Shown here: one piece after another, positions 12,721 to 26,079 of the stretch
How positions within the stretch are numbered: position 1 is the first letter of the stretch
How the letters are laid out: every line of letters starts with the position of its first letter
NCBI RefSeq assembly: GCF_028389875.1
Contig: NC_084665.1
Span: 5,691,001 to 5,755,000 of the forward strand
Reading direction: 5' to 3'
Length of the DNA: 64,000 nucleotides
Origin: Rhea pennata
Taxonomy: Eukaryota; Chordata; Aves; Rheiformes; Rheidae
The notes under the pieces: generated by a model
What the model was told of the DNA's origin: nothing
Seen by the model: only the letters and a program-made list of their open reading frames with translations
Databases searched by the model: none
Program-made: the position numbers and the translations under genes

Positions 12721-15700
12721 CTCTGACGTGACTGGTACGTGGTTCACATCACACTTGCACTGGACAGTGCCACTACCCCAGCTGCAGGAGCTAGGGGTGC
12801 TGATCTAGGGCAGTTTGTGTCTCCCACAGAGCTCTTAGCTCTGGGGGGACACAAGTACTGAGCCATTACCTACACAGCCTGGGTTCTCATTTTGGGATAT
12901 CTCCTTCCTACCCAGAAGCCCTCTAACAGCAGAAGAGGCTTAGGAAGAAAAACAGACCTTAGAGCCAACCTTACCTTCGATCCAACCTTAGCAGCAATCC
13001 CTTCTGTAGTATCAGCTGAATCCTAGATTACTGCTGGACTGTGATATTCAAGAGTGAGGTCCAGCTCAAGCAAAGTAGACTTGGCACTTGAATGGACAAA
13101 AGGAGGAGACACTCAAGCAGGTCTTGAAGCCTGATTTCCCCCCCCCCCCAATGCTACTTTCTTATTTAAATTGATCCTGACTCCCTGTAAGCTCTGCTGA
13201 TATTAGCCCTAAGGAACATAGGTCTAAATATGTGACTGCAAATTGAGTAAAAAGTCCTGGGCCATACGCTCTTGAGTTCTTTCCCACCCCCATCAGTCTA
13301 TAAGGGCTCGTTTACCTGTGGCAATGGCCAGATTAGCTATTTTGAAAGAGCATCCCCTGCAGATGCACTTCTCCCAAACTAAAAGTTGCTTTATTATTCT
13401 GAAATGAGTGGACTTGCAGGAATGGAATGATTATTCTGACTCGAATCAGAAGGAAAGTCATTTCACTCCTAAATAGATCCTTTACCCACAATATTCTAAA
13501 AGTATCTTCGTATTATACATGCCAAGGTTTTGTCGTAGCACCAGCCACACGTGTGACTGCGCTGGGGGTAAGTGCAGAGCTGTTCTTCATTAGGAAAGCA
13601 GGAGGAAAACAAACAGTTTTGGGTTTGGTGCCACTAAAGAACTTTGGCAATAGCCTCAAATCAGTGCTTGCTGGGGGGTGAGATGAGGATCCCACTTGGG
13701 TTATTTTGGGTCACAGCAATGCCTCGGTGGGTACTCTGCTCTCCTTTTTGGACCTCAGTCACTCGCAGTGATTTGAGATGAACTCTGCCTGCCCAGGCAC
13801 CAGAGTCGCTGCCGCGGGGAATTGCTTCATATCTCCGGGATGTGTAGGATGTGTACTCGCATGCCCTCGCTGCCTCCCAACACCAGCTGTACATGCAGCT
13901 TGCCGTCAGGAACCTGTACCTCCAGTATTGCAATATCTCTTTCAGTCTCTGTCATCAAGAGTTTAAATACAGTTCAGATCAGTGTTAGTGGCCCAGCTCC
14001 AAAAGAAGAGAATTGCTGCAATTCGTTATCTTGACAAATTAACTGGTCTGAGGCAATTCCTTTTTGAGAGAGATACAATTAGCTAACTCTTGAACTCTAG
14101 CCTTGCTCCGGCGCTATAGCATAGTCGTGCACCTGCTCCCAACATTGCTGAGGCTGCTGCTAAGCCTTTTCCGCCTGCAAACCTACTCCTGCGTCCCGGG
14201 ACAGCGAGCCATAGCATCGGATGGCTGTGCCAAAGGCGGCACCGGGAGCTCTGCGCGCCAGCAAGTGCCGCCACGCATCCCGAGCACCCGCTTTTTGCCT
14301 CGGCGCTCTGCAACTGCTCACTCCTGCAGGTTACAAGAGGCAGGACTCGCACGGGCTGAGAAAACCTCCAGCCTAGTGGACCAGGTGCTGCCCAACTATT
14401 TTCAACACTGCTGGAAGCACGGCAGGTTCCTCGCAGCCCTCTCGTACCCCTTTGGAGTGCTTTTTCTGCGCAGGATTCAGTCAGGAGCTTCTAGTTGCAA
14501 CCCCTCAGTCCCTATACACTCGGTGGAAACCAGGTTGGGATGAGTTACAGTATCCTGCCCACGACACAGGGAGGAATTAGTGCTTGGGGAAAGTGCAGCA
14601 TGAACTCCAGCTTTTCCCTGGTTTCCTTGGCTGCCTGGCCTGGAGGAACAGCTCTTTTCCGCCTCCTTCCATCAAGCAATGAAAATATGTCAACAGCTAC
14701 ATGTAATTTTTACATCCTTATGTGGGCAGAGGCAGTTGTCCTCCGTTTCTCTATAGAAAGCAACTACTTCAGCCCCTCAACAGCAGCTTGATTTCGGGCA
14801 TGCTCTTCTGTTGCACAAGAGCTTCCAGGTGCTAAAAGACATCCCTTAATCATTCCTCCCAGCCGTTCCCTTGTGGAAACTCTCCGTTGAGGATAAAACC
14901 TTCCTGTGGAAGGCTTGTGTCTGCCTGGAGCCTCTTTGCATGGACGTGGTGGCTGGGAGGCTCCTTGAGCCCCTCTTTGAAGTCCAAGCCTTCATCCTCC
15001 AAAACCTTTCTCTCTCTTTTCCAATTTATCAGTTTGACCGGTTTCCAGCTGGCAGCATTTCATCGCAGGCTCCCATTCTGCGTCTTCGATTTGCCTGCAG
15101 ATGCCCTCCTGCCTCGGTTAAAACCTGCAAAGGTTTTCTTCTCCCCTGAGCCTCCCTCCGGTCGGGCTGGCACAAGTCCCTGCTCTGGACGCCCCGCGGG
15201 CAGAAGCTGGCTCTGCTGCCGGAGGTGACGCGGAGGTGGTGCCCCTCCTTCAAGAGGTCTCCCGAAGAGCAGCCGCCGGTCTGAGCTACCACTCGTCGAC
15301 CGGAGAAAGCGCCTGCTCGCCAGGCAGCTCCTGCCGCCGGCGCCCGCTGCGACGCGCCGGCAGCCTCCCGCGCTGCGTCGCGTCTCGGCCGCTCAGCTCG
15401 CTCGGCAGCACCGCGGGCGGGCGGCGGCGCGGCCCGCGCGCTGCCGAGCCGATGAGGCAAGCTTCACGTGGCTCGGGAAAACCTGCCCAACGTCTCGGGT
15501 TGCGAGAGCGCTCTGGCGCGGACGCTGCGCGAGAGGCTGAGGCGCAAGGGCCGGGAACCGGAGCGAGGCCCCGGCTGCTCGGCGGCCGGCCGCGGCCGCG
15601 TCGGGATCGCCCCGTGAGACGCGCTCCTTTTTTCATTACTATTAGACACTACAGGCACTGCGAGCCTGGTTCCTAAGGAACCTGATGACACGGGCTCCGG

Positions 15701-18700
15701 GGAGGTACAAAAAACTTCTCAGCCTCTATCCTGGTTTGGCTTAATTTGGTGCCCGGTTTTAGCAGAGTGCGTCGCAAACCCGCAGTAGAAGCGGAAATCC
15801 CAGCTGGAGCTGGGAGAGACTCGGCACGTCCATTTGCAGGAAATCTTAAAATCAGTTTTCTCTGCTAGTTGCAGAAGACTGCTCAGGAAAATATATCTGC
15901 CTACGCTAAAAAAAAAAAAAAAAAAGCATTTACTAATGTTAACTGCTGCTTGAGTTTTATCGCACAGCTTTCATTTTAACTATTAAATTTCCTGGCACAC
16001 CCGCTGGAACAGTTGTGCTGCTGCTACTTATGCCTAATACCCAACTAGTGAAATAATGACACATTATGCCTTTATTAAGGGTTGCTGCTACTTAGGAGTG
16101 ATTAAAGTGTTATCTTCTGAAGTATCAAATCGTTAAATTACAACACAAATAGGAGATATTCGGATTTAATGCACCTTTTCCAGCGCTCTCGACAGGAACA
16201 GCTGTCCGTGATGATTTTTTAAAAGGGCTATAAAAACAGTATTTCAGCAATTGCAGTTTGTCAAATGAGACCTGCCAGCCCTGGGAAATAATGTAGTAGT
16301 GTAAAAATAATCTAAAAACAAGCGGCCGTAATAAAAACTGGACCAAAATAAGCAGAGAAGTTTTATTTCGCCCCCGCACAAACAAAGCCGGTTGTTTTTG
16401 AGGGGTCTCCTGCAGGAATTTGCTGAAACTCGACAGTTTTACTAGATGCTGTTTATTTAGAAAGGCGTTTTCAGGAAAAACAATTCTGGCTAGGGAAAAG
16501 AGCCGGCTGCACTCAAGGCGGTGAGGAAAGTCCCCCTTGATTTCAGCAGCTTAAGGACGTTCCCCTGGGGCTTTAGAAAGGAAAGCCCAGGAGAGAGTTA
16601 AGGTGGAGCAGCTTGGGAAGGGGCGAAATCGTGCCCCGTCTTCCCCCCCGCCGCGGTTACTGCCCCGAAACTGCAACCCGCAGCCGCGCGAACGCGCCGT
16701 TTCAACAGGCCAAACAACAGACAACGAAGCAAATACAGGATAAAAGGGGGTAGGAGCGTATTTGTGTGAAAATACCTGTTCAGGTTAAAAAAAAGTACAT
16801 TTTGTTTAGATGCTACAACAAAAATTTGTTATCATTTGGATTATTACTGCTGTAGAGTTTTAATGGTTAAGCTTGGCTTAACCATTTGCATTCAGACTCT
16901 CGATTTGTTTCTTTCAGAAAAACTCTTTTTTTTTTTTTTTTTTTTACTTTTTTTTTTTTAAAGGAGCCCTATGGCTGCGCTGTGGGTGGATCACTGGGAG
17001 TTCGCTGGGATAGATTTGCAACTCCTGAAGCAAAAAAAAAAAAAAAAAAGAAAGAAAAAGAAAGAAAGACAGAAAAAAGAAAGAAAGAAAGCTGATATTT
17101 TATCAGTAGAAGGAGTTACATTTTTTGAACTTACTGAATTTTTGAAAGATGAGCGTGAGGAGCTCTGGTGAAACGCCTGCTTCAGTGCTTTAGAGGCGCC
17201 CTGTGTCCCCGCTGCCTGGGGAGGTCGTACGGAGACGTGGGATGGGGCAGAACTGGCTCGGCGTGCCCTGCCGCGCGCACAGCGCCGCGGCCAAGTGGCT
17301 TATCTGGCGCCTATCAACTAGTTTATTTTTCTATTTTTCATGCCAAAGAAAGCTACGTTTTTTGGGGTTTTGTTTACAATGGCAGCTGCCACTTTGTGAA
17401 TAATTTAATGGCTTCTGTAAAGTAGAGCTGTCAATTTTGCAAACAATATTAAAAGCAGATTTTCATCTTGCCAGGTGATTGCATGTTTTGCAATGCATTT
17501 TCCCCCCGGAAGTCTGGTGGCGGAGACTTCGACATGGAAGTAGCTTGCAGTTTGCAGACGCGGATCCAACAGACGATAGAGACAGTTAAATAATGGCACA
17601 TAAATGAGCAGGGGAGGCCTGAGGTCGAAATGCCGGTGTGTCGTGTTCAGAGAGCAGGATGCTCTCTGGAAGGAGAAAGCGGACAGGAAAACTTTTAGCA
17701 GACTTCTAAAGAAATGCATTTGGCTATTGCAGACAGGTACTAGATGTAGCTACAGCAGCCATCAGCAAATTTTGGAAATCAGATATGTGCATTGTTCTGT
17801 TTTTTCCTACAATATTATCTTAACATTGGCCATGATAAATAGGATTTTGCAGAGAAGGATTTTTAGCAAAAAAAAAATCAAAAGGAAAAAAGCTCTTCAT
17901 TTTATTGAATCTGATAAATGATTTTTAAAATGAAATAACAATGCTAGCCAAGATCCCTGCCGTCAAATTTTTAAAATTCAAATTCAAAACCCCAGCTCCT
18001 AACGCTGTAACCAAGACCTGAGTTAGAATTAAAAACAGGGGGGTTATCTGCGATAGCCGAAGGAAGATCTCAGATTACTTGAGGCTGAAACCTTCAGGCA
18101 CGACTTGTGAGCCCTCTGATGGCAGCGCAAGTCAAGTCTTCGTCCAATGCCAAGCCGTAGCCCGAACACTTATCTGGATGTAAGGACTACCTTTTCCCAG
18201 CTCTGCAGTGCTCTTGCCAATTTTTTTCCCCCTTCTTCATTAATGTGTTGTTACTGGTTTGGGATTTTTTGTTTTTAAATTGTGTTCCTTCCAGGTTTTT
18301 TCTCCTGCCGCAGCACTCTGCTGCTGAGGAACCCAGCCCAACGTCCCACAACAAAAACGCCCATTTCTTCGTGCTCCAGAGAGCTCGTGGCAGATAGTTT
18401 AGCGGCTTCTGTCAGATATTTAATTTAGACGTGAGAGTGCGGGTGGCTCTGTTGGCACGTCCCGTAGGTCAGACCTGTGGTAGTGCCCCGTGGTCCGGCG
18501 GTCACGGCTCGGGCTGCGCGCGCACCGCTTCCTTTCCAGTAGGTCCCGGAGCACCGGCTGACAGGCGCAGCCACGCTGCGGCCGCAGCGCAGTGGACTTG
18601 CTTACGGGGTAGTTTTCTCCAGCTCGGTCATTACACTCATATAGCTCATAGCGTTCCTACATTACAAGCGTGCCAAGCAACTGCTGGCACGTCCGGACTG

Positions 18701-20174
18701 CGGCTCCCTCGCACGTTACCGAACAGGAAGGTCCCTTGCAGAACATGCATTTTGATCCCTTTGAAATGGTGTGAAAGGGTTGCGATTTATTCAACGGGTG
18801 AGAGAAGACACAGGCTGGCAGGACGAGCGAAGGGGCTCGGGTCGAAAGCCCTGGTTTATTTCCCTTCTCCAACCATGCTGCCCTTTGGGCGTCTCTCAGA
18901 CTTCGGCGTCCTGAAATGCCATTGCTGCCTGAATCTAGGCCGGTTTCAGGCGTGATGCCTAAGGAGAAGCTGTAAAATGTGAATATTGGTAGAAGTTTGC
19001 ACGTTGAAGGGGCAAGTTGTGCGTGCCTCCTTAGACATGACTGAGTGACTGAGTGGGTGGAAAGAAAAAAAGAAAAAAAAAAGAAAAGTGAATTACATCA
19101 GCTTGACTCATCGTGTAGGTCTTAGCTTTCACATTTAGAAAAGAAGGGTGTTGAACATTTCCCTCCCGGAAAGCTGAGCCCTAGCGAAGGGAGAGTCTCT
19201 TCGGGACGAAGCACTTAAATCGCAGGTAGAAGAGACGGTTCGGACCATGGTTCTCGCCACCGAAGGGATCAGACTTGATCCCACAAGAGCCATGGTGGGT
19301 TTTGCCTAAACACATATCAACAGGAATCTTGTCTAAGCCGTTTTTTCTCACTTCTTTACACACATCAAAAGCAGCTTGTGCTGCAACTTTAACTTACCTG
19401 TGTTGTTCCCCCTCCTTCTCCCATTGCTTTACTCTAAGTTAGGCTTCAAGAAGGGCTCTTCAGCGAGAAGTGTGCAGGAGAAACCTGCTTTACTCACTCT
19501 TAATTTGAGTTTCCTGGACATAGGGCATTACTCAGATACAGCTTTTTTGCTGTCCTCCTTTTTGTCTTCGGAATTTTTGTTCCCAATGGAGGAGCAGTTG
19601 CACCCTGGCCGCTTCCCCTCTCATGCTCATCGCAGGGCTGTGCTCCTGCCTGGAGACCCCGGGGCGTCTTCGGTTGTTTGCAATGATTTCCTGCGTTATT
19701 CCGTGTTTGGAAATCAGAAACACACGGAGAGGGCATCAGTTACTCAAGGAAGCCAAACCCGACATCCCACCGTCTCTCATTCAGCCCATGTTAATAATAT
19801 TTAAATAATGTGAAAAATAAAAATAGTCCGCGGCGACTGTACGGAGTTAGCTTTCAGGACTTGGGGACTGAGAAACATCTGGGGGCAGATTTGCCCTGTA
19901 AGCTGCTGAGCAGCCTGGGTCTCCGGCCAAAATGTAACCTAGCAGGACGGTAAAGCCTGCGAGCGCGTTGTGTTCCCTGCGCTGCCCACGGTGTTGCCAT
20001 GGGTATCGGGCAGATTAGCCTATACGGGATGCGGGAAGGCAGAGAACAAGGGGAGAACAGGATTAGAAAAGGAAAAAATGCGGAAGAGCCTTATGATTTT
20101 GAGCAAAATCTTTTAAAGTCTTTATCTGTAACAGGATTTTTCCTTAATCCAAACTCTGCTAGCCTTGGGTTTGA
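12721..20174. other. Non-coding flank with one CpG-rich block at 15.13-15.62 kb
   Basis: Mostly unique AT-rich sequence. The block at about 15.13-15.62 kb is CpG-dense with chance open frames on both strands; a smaller one lies at 18.46-18.60 kb. Poly-C near 13138-13149 and poly-A near 15909-15925. No gene supported. Confidence 0.55.
16927..17095 (+). repeat. Poly-T block, then poly-A and (GAAA)n
   Basis: Two T runs at 16927-16960 are followed about 70 bp later by a run of 18 A at 17032-17049 and GAAA/GAAAA units to about 17090. The T and A runs could pair as a stem in either transcript. Confidence 0.85.
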
Positions 20175-20240
20175 GATATATGTATATATATATATACACA
20201 CACATATATATATATATTTATATATATATATGTATATTTT
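20175..20240 (+). repeat. TA/CA microsatellite
   Basis: Interrupted (TA)n with a short (CA)n in the middle. Followed 35 bp later by 18 consecutive C at 20275-20292. Confidence 0.9.
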
Positions 20241-20274
20241 AATGTGTCACAGCTAGAACATGCCGTGTGTCCGT

Positions 20275-20292
20275 CCCCCCCCCCCCCCCCCC
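20275..20292 (+). repeat. Poly-C run (18)
   Basis: 18 uninterrupted C at the left edge of the 20.3-20.9 kb GC-rich block. Length is likely polymorphic or sequencing-error-prone. Confidence 0.9.
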
Positions 20293-20930
20293 GGTATTTT
20301 GAAGTGGTTGGGGTATTTTGAGGCAGCACCCTTGCCCAGAGGGCTCGGCTCCCAGCTCGGGCAGCACGCGGGGCGTACGCGGGCTCCCGCAGTCTGCCCG
20401 ACGTTGCCGTGCTGCGCGAGGCAGGAGCTGCGCGGGGCGGGGGGCGAAAGCCCAGCGCTTGGCAGCCGCCGGGACCTTCTCCGGGAGGCGGTCTGGAGCC
20501 GGCATCTCCTCCCGGCTGTCAGGGCGCGGGCGCTCGCCCCTTCCCAAACCCTCTTCCGCGTACCTTACCGCACCTTCTTTCCGAGGCGAAAGGCGGAAGC
20601 GCGCGGGTTTCGGTGAGGTTCGCTCGGTTAGAGAAGAGGACGCCCGCGTCCGTCCGTACCGGCACCCGAGGCGAGCGAGTGCTGACCTGTTGCGCGCACC
20701 GGTGCCCTTCGGCGAGCCTGACGGCGTAACCCCGTTGCTCCCGGCAGAGCTCCTGGGGCGTTCCGGCAGGGACGACGCTTCAGGCGAAGCTCACCTCGAG
20801 CAGTCGGCAAAGCGCCCAGGAGAGCACGGCCTCCCGCCCGCTGCTTCGGCTCCGGGGCCGCCGGCACGGGGCTCTTCCAGCAGGTGAGCGGGGCAGGAAA
20901 GGGCTCGGGAGCAGCGGGCGACAGCTTGCT
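20293..20930. promoter_or_regulatory. CpG-island-like block
   Basis: CpG-dense 640 bp with multiple overlapping chance frames and a + strand consensus donor CAG|GTGAGC near 20880. It could be the promoter of a non-coding transcript or a distal regulatory island of OTX1; no coding exon recognised. Confidence 0.5.
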
Positions 20931-22831
20931 CTGCCGGCTGCCAAAGGGGCCAAGAAAATTCACCATTTCCACAGCGGGAGAGGAGGAGGGAGCATGGGGC
21001 TGGGGTGGGGGGAATAAGCAATTAACCGCAATTTATCTCAACACGTTTGATATTCTGAACAGTCCTGACAACTTCTCTTGTATCTGTGTCTGGCTGGAAA
21101 CAAAATAAAACGTTAAAACGCTGGCAGGAACGAAGCAAAGCTTGGAAGCCAGAAGGACACAGGACGGACACAACCAGTCCCCAGAAGCACATATAGTTTG
21201 GAAGCATTTAACGTTCTTTAACATAATGAATTAAAGTGGTTGAGCAAATACAATCTGCTTTGACAAATGTGCAGGAAAGAAAGGAGAAGTAAAACAGAAG
21301 CACTGAGCTTAACAACTACGGGCAATGAGCAGAACTTCTGAAAGTCCAACGTGATCTTTACGGACGTCTTCTTTAAGCTCCTCACTCACCTGCGCCTGAG
21401 GCCTCCTGGATGAGCCCTCGCGAGCCAGCAGGCCCCAAAGGTGATGAAAACCTGGAACGTACCTATGAGAGAAACAGCAGGACCAGTACCAGGGCTTCTG
21501 AGTGCTTCATCTGTGCTTCTGTTGCTAGCAAAGCACAGGACACCTTGCAACAGATGGGGAATTACAATGAAACACAGAGCATTTAGCTCTTCCCTGAAGA
21601 TTAACACATTTTTTCCCCCTTATCATTCTAACAGAAAAGTTAGTATACAGGTGCATTTATTTTTCCTTTTTGTCCCTTCCGTACATTGGAACTTTTTAGC
21701 AAGTTTATCACACGTGCAACGTTGAACTTCCATGTCGGCAAATCATCCTAATCGTTTGGGTTTGGCTGTGCTGACTGCTGCTTATGTGGGCAAGGATCGC
21801 GTTCCTCTCCCCTTCCAAAGATCATCACTCAGTTCTCATTCTTTGCTCCCACGGAGGTTGAGCTTTTACAGTATTAGCCATAATACCTGTTCTAGCAGCT
21901 ACACTCCAGCAGCAGATCATGCGAAATACTTATTTTACACATAACCTACAGTTCTTAGGATACAGAACACCATCTAAGGCTTTCACAGGTATGTAAAGGA
22001 CTTAGAGGACAGGTCCTATTTTTAAAAATACAGTGCGCGATTATTTTCTCCTAACTTTTCAGATAGCACTGTGTTGGTACGAGAGGATAGCACAGATAGT
22101 AAGAGATCATGCTGAAGACTATTTATTAGAGAACTTTCCCTTACAAGTGCTCCAATCAAGGCAGCTTCTTTTACAGAGCACGAGAACAGAGACTAATCCC
22201 AACACGCCTCTGCTCCAGAGGGATAAACACGCCATCCTCCCGTCAGCTCACCTTTTCCCTTTCGTTATTTGCCATGACTCACGCTTACCTGGCAGCCCCA
22301 CAGCTAGCTCTGCTGGCTGTCTTGGGGGAGAGGTTTCAGCGCTCGGCTGCCATCCCCTCCCCAGCTTGCTCCCTTGACCGCTTGAGCTGCAGCCAGAGCA
22401 GGCGAGCCACCAACAGCTGCTGACCCACATGAGGGGCTCTCTGCAATCACCAAAGCTGTGCGAACTGCTCAGATTTCCCAAGGCTTCTCCTTGCCATGGT
22501 GGTGAGTCTAGAGAAAGCTTCCCTCCTGCACCAGGAGCTCCATCTCTCTGCTAAAACCAAATGTAGGCAACTAACCCTCCTCAAGATGAGCCTGGAGTTG
22601 TTATTGCCTCCTGCTGAGCTCCCGAAGAAAACTTCCAGGGGCTCCCCAGGATGGCTGCAGCTGCATGAAACCCACCAATGCTCATTTGGGTTTTAAAGGC
22701 ACTCTCTGTAGCAACGCCGAGCAGCTCAGGAGGTCACCTGCTATGACGCAGGTGAGTCCAAGAACAACTTCTCCATGTTTAAAAATGGTGACAAGTCCAT
22801 AACCATGACTTGTGTTCAGTTTGCCTCTAAT
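20931..22831. other. Unique non-coding sequence
   Basis: AT-neutral, non-repetitive. No exon or RNA gene recognised. Confidence 0.55.
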
Positions 22832-22996
22832 TCACAGAATGTCACAGAATCAACAAGGTTGGAAGAGACCTCTGGAGGTCATCTAGTCCAATGTCCCAAG
22901 GATTTCCTCCTGCTGGTTCCACCGGGGCTTGGAACCCAGGACCGTCAGCATGTAAAGCAGACGTGATAACCACTACACTATCGCTCTACCCCAACT
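22832..22996 (-). mobile_element. Composite SINE: tRNA-Val(UAC)-derived head with CR1 3' tail
   Basis: Read on the minus strand, 22996-22915 resembles tRNA-Val(UAC). It shows an A-box-like TAGTGTAGTGG, an anticodon-arm region CTGCTTTACAT, a near-B-box GGGTTCCAAGCC, and the acceptor 3' end GGTGGAACCA. The 5' acceptor strand no longer pairs with it, so it is not a functional tRNA. A ~20-base linker leads into a CR1 3' end (GGACTAGATGACCTCC, then CTCTTCCAACCTTG), closing with two ATTCTGTG octamers, the usual CR1 terminus. This head-plus-LINE-tail layout is the architecture of tRNA-derived SINEs mobilised by CR1, as in TguSINE1 of songbirds, whose head is a different tRNA. No clear target-site duplication seen. 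Confidence 0.8.
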
Positions 22997-25900
22997 CCAT
23001 GTGGTCAGAAGTTTATTTTCTATAATATACTTGCTGCCAAATATGCATCAGACTTCTTTATACAAAGAAACTTGCATAATGGAAGGAAGAGCTGGAGTGG
23101 TACGAGCCTGCCTGGAGAGACACGAGCACCGTTCTCAGCGCTGTAGTCATTGCAGTGTTTCATCTATCTGGCCAAGATATTCAAGCAGTGTGGGAGGTTT
23201 GGCTACCTAATCTGAGCCATAAGGAGAAAACTTAGTTTATAATGGGTAGATGGTTCCTCTGTGCTTCATGGTATTTCTTTAAGTTGTTTCAGCATGGGAA
23301 CCCCAAATTAAATCATATTTATTTTGATGCCTCAGTTGATTTGCTTGAAAAACAGAAATAGTAAGGGCCTTACTAAAATACAGAGCCGTTCGTTGAATCA
23401 CGGCTGTATAGTGCCTGGCCCCGAGCATCTTCCTGAGTGCACAGCGACATTATTATTCTAATCCATTTCCCGCATCACAAATTCACATCTGACATTTCCA
23501 CTGTCCACTTCTTCTCAGCCTCCAACCTCTACCTGCAGCTTCAAAATCAATAACCGGAACACACTCGCCCCCTCCAAAGGGCCTTCGCTGTTTGTTAGCT
23601 TGGGCATTTCTCTTTAGTTATTGACTTTCCCCATTTCTCATGCTGTTTAACGCTAGTCTTCATTTATCTTGCTGGTGAGCAGAAACGTCGTAGCTCCTAA
23701 ATCATTTCCTATTTATTTCTGAAGTCTTTCCCCTCAAGAAAAACAGAAGGAAACTCTATTTTATAATAGATTTGCTATTCTTCTGTGATGTTCCCTAGTC
23801 CCACGCACGGTATCACTTCAGAAGCGAAGTCAGTCGCTTCAGCCACACTTCATACGCATTACTCTAGGCTTGATTTATCTCCCGAGCATCACTGAAATCC
23901 ATGAGATTTTCTCTCTGGGGACTTTGTTTGTATTTTATGGAGCAGGGTTAGCTCGCAGCTCCAGTTGCTTCCTGCTCCTGCCAGCTGACACACCGCAGCT
24001 GGCTAAAGCGAACGTCCTCCCCGCCGGTGTGACAACGCTCGTGTCAGATCTGTGCTAGAGCGTTGCTCGCGGCCTGGCACGAGCCCAACGCGGAGCCAAG
24101 AGCGCCGCTCGCAGACTCTGTAATCTCTGCAAGGCCCCACAGCGGGACTAGGCAGGTGTTTGACAGGAGCGATACGTGAAAGTTGCTTTGTTTCTTCTTT
24201 CCTCGAGTCTTTTCTTCGTCTGCCTTGCGTTTACACCTTCCTACGAGCTAGCTGCATCCGAAAACATCAGTTGACCAGTATTACTGCATTTCTAACGCCA
24301 TATTCGCATGCTTTCAGATCCTGATACCGCCCCAGATCTGTATCTCACCTGCGTTTATGGAAGCTCCTCTCGTTAAAGCCCCTGCACACTCCTCGACTTT
24401 TCTCTCCTATATTTCAGCTTTGATAGCACCTCTGTTTTGGGGCAGCTGAGCTGCATCTCATGACTCACAACCCAAGGCGAAAGCCCTAGGCAATGTGTGA
24501 AGGCTGCCAGAGCACCTTTCTACTTAACTTGCTTCTTAATAAACCCTATTACCGTTGCCCTACGAATATACATATGCCCCATTTTCAGACTGCGTGTTTA
24601 ACAGATCTCTTCAACTAACTCTTCTTCATACCATCACCTCCTGTCAGGCCCTGTCTAGTACCTAACAAGGAAAGCCAAGCCTGGGAGAGAGAGGCAAGGA
24701 AAGATCGGAAGGAAAAGATTCACCCGAGGCGCGCTGGACGCGCGGAGGCGCGCGGCGTGCCCCCCGACTCCCCGGCAAGGTCCTCCCGACCAGGTCGGTT
24801 AGACGGCTAACGCGTTGCCGCCTTCGCTTACCCCGAGCAAGAAGAGGCTGGAAAGGTAATTTGACATGGGCACATGAGCACATGAGCAGCTTCATGGAAA
24901 TTTCTTCAGCATGCACAAAACAAAGAAAAATCAATAAGATACCTGCCAACTGCTCTGCTGAAAACATTTTATAACCTATAGCCCCGCGAATCCTGAGCCA
25001 AGATAAACTGTCTCTGCTGGCAGAAAATACTGACAATTATTTTGTGTCGATTCAACCTGGCCCAGCCCAGTCTGACCTTGTTTATTCATCTCCGTCTTCT
25101 AATTCGTATTAACTTGGCATCAAAATGGGACATGTGGCATGTGCGCTGGAGACCCATTTCTGCATCTCTAGATAAATGCAGTGTGCTGATACTTCCCGGG
25201 CCTTGAGCTCTTAGGTAGATTTATGTGCATTAGACAGAACTGGTTAAGTTCCTTTTATCCCCGCTGGGCTTTTCCTGTCTGTTGACTATAAAACTAGAAG
25301 CTCTGCAGAAGTAACATCTTCTTCTAAGCCTTCGGATATAGACGAAATCCTCCCAGCACTGGCCAATTTTAAAGACACATCCAAAGAGGATGGACAGTTT
25401 TAAGCTCTTAAAACATAAAAATAGAAGAGTTATAGCAATTTGGCAGCCAAAAGAGCAGTATTTGCAGGTCTGCGCAGAAGCCGCGGCTGTGTGTAAGAAA
25501 GCTGATCGAGATGCTGCAGAGGAGATAATGGGGTCAGAGAGCAAAAGTATCTCTCCGGTTTGCTACCAGCGTAATCTGGTCTCCAGTGAAGTTTCTTAGT
25601 TTCTTTTGCTGAAGCAATAAAGCTTAGCGAGACGCAACCGTTGCATTACTGCAGCTTAAACACAGCTCAGCCAAGCTGATGAGGAGAGTTACTCGCGGTG
25701 CTTTACAGCTTCCCGGCTGCTTGCAAAGCTATCACCATCCTGGGCTGGATGAAGACCAAGATGTAAAGAAAGTCTGAGCTTTTCCTGTAATTATTCACAT
25801 TTTTGTCAGCAATAGAAGACTTCCTATGTCCAGAACGCATTATCCACGTTAGCAAAGCCGGGGGAGATGTCGCAATGTGGCTGTTAACAGGGCGCCCTGC

Positions 25901-26050
25901 AAGAGCAGCCGCGTTCTCACTCTCCCATCTTCATTGCTGTCATAACTAACCAAAAGCAACCCCTGAGGGTCTACGGACAGGCGTCAAGCAGGAGGAGGAG
26001 AGAGGAGAGGGAAAAAAAAAAAGAAAAGAAAAAAAACCCAGAAACCCATG
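22997..26050. other. Unique non-coding sequence
   Basis: No gene recognised. One small GC-rich patch at about 24.72-24.83 kb and an A-rich run near 26012-26037. Confidence 0.55.
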
Positions 26051-26079
26051 GGTGGTGCAAGGGCTCTCAAACACGACTA

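Noticed and set aside
22915-22996. Functional tRNA-Val gene
   Set aside because: The 5' acceptor strand does not pair with the 3' strand, the B box is altered and the sequence runs straight into a CR1 tail, so it is a SINE head.
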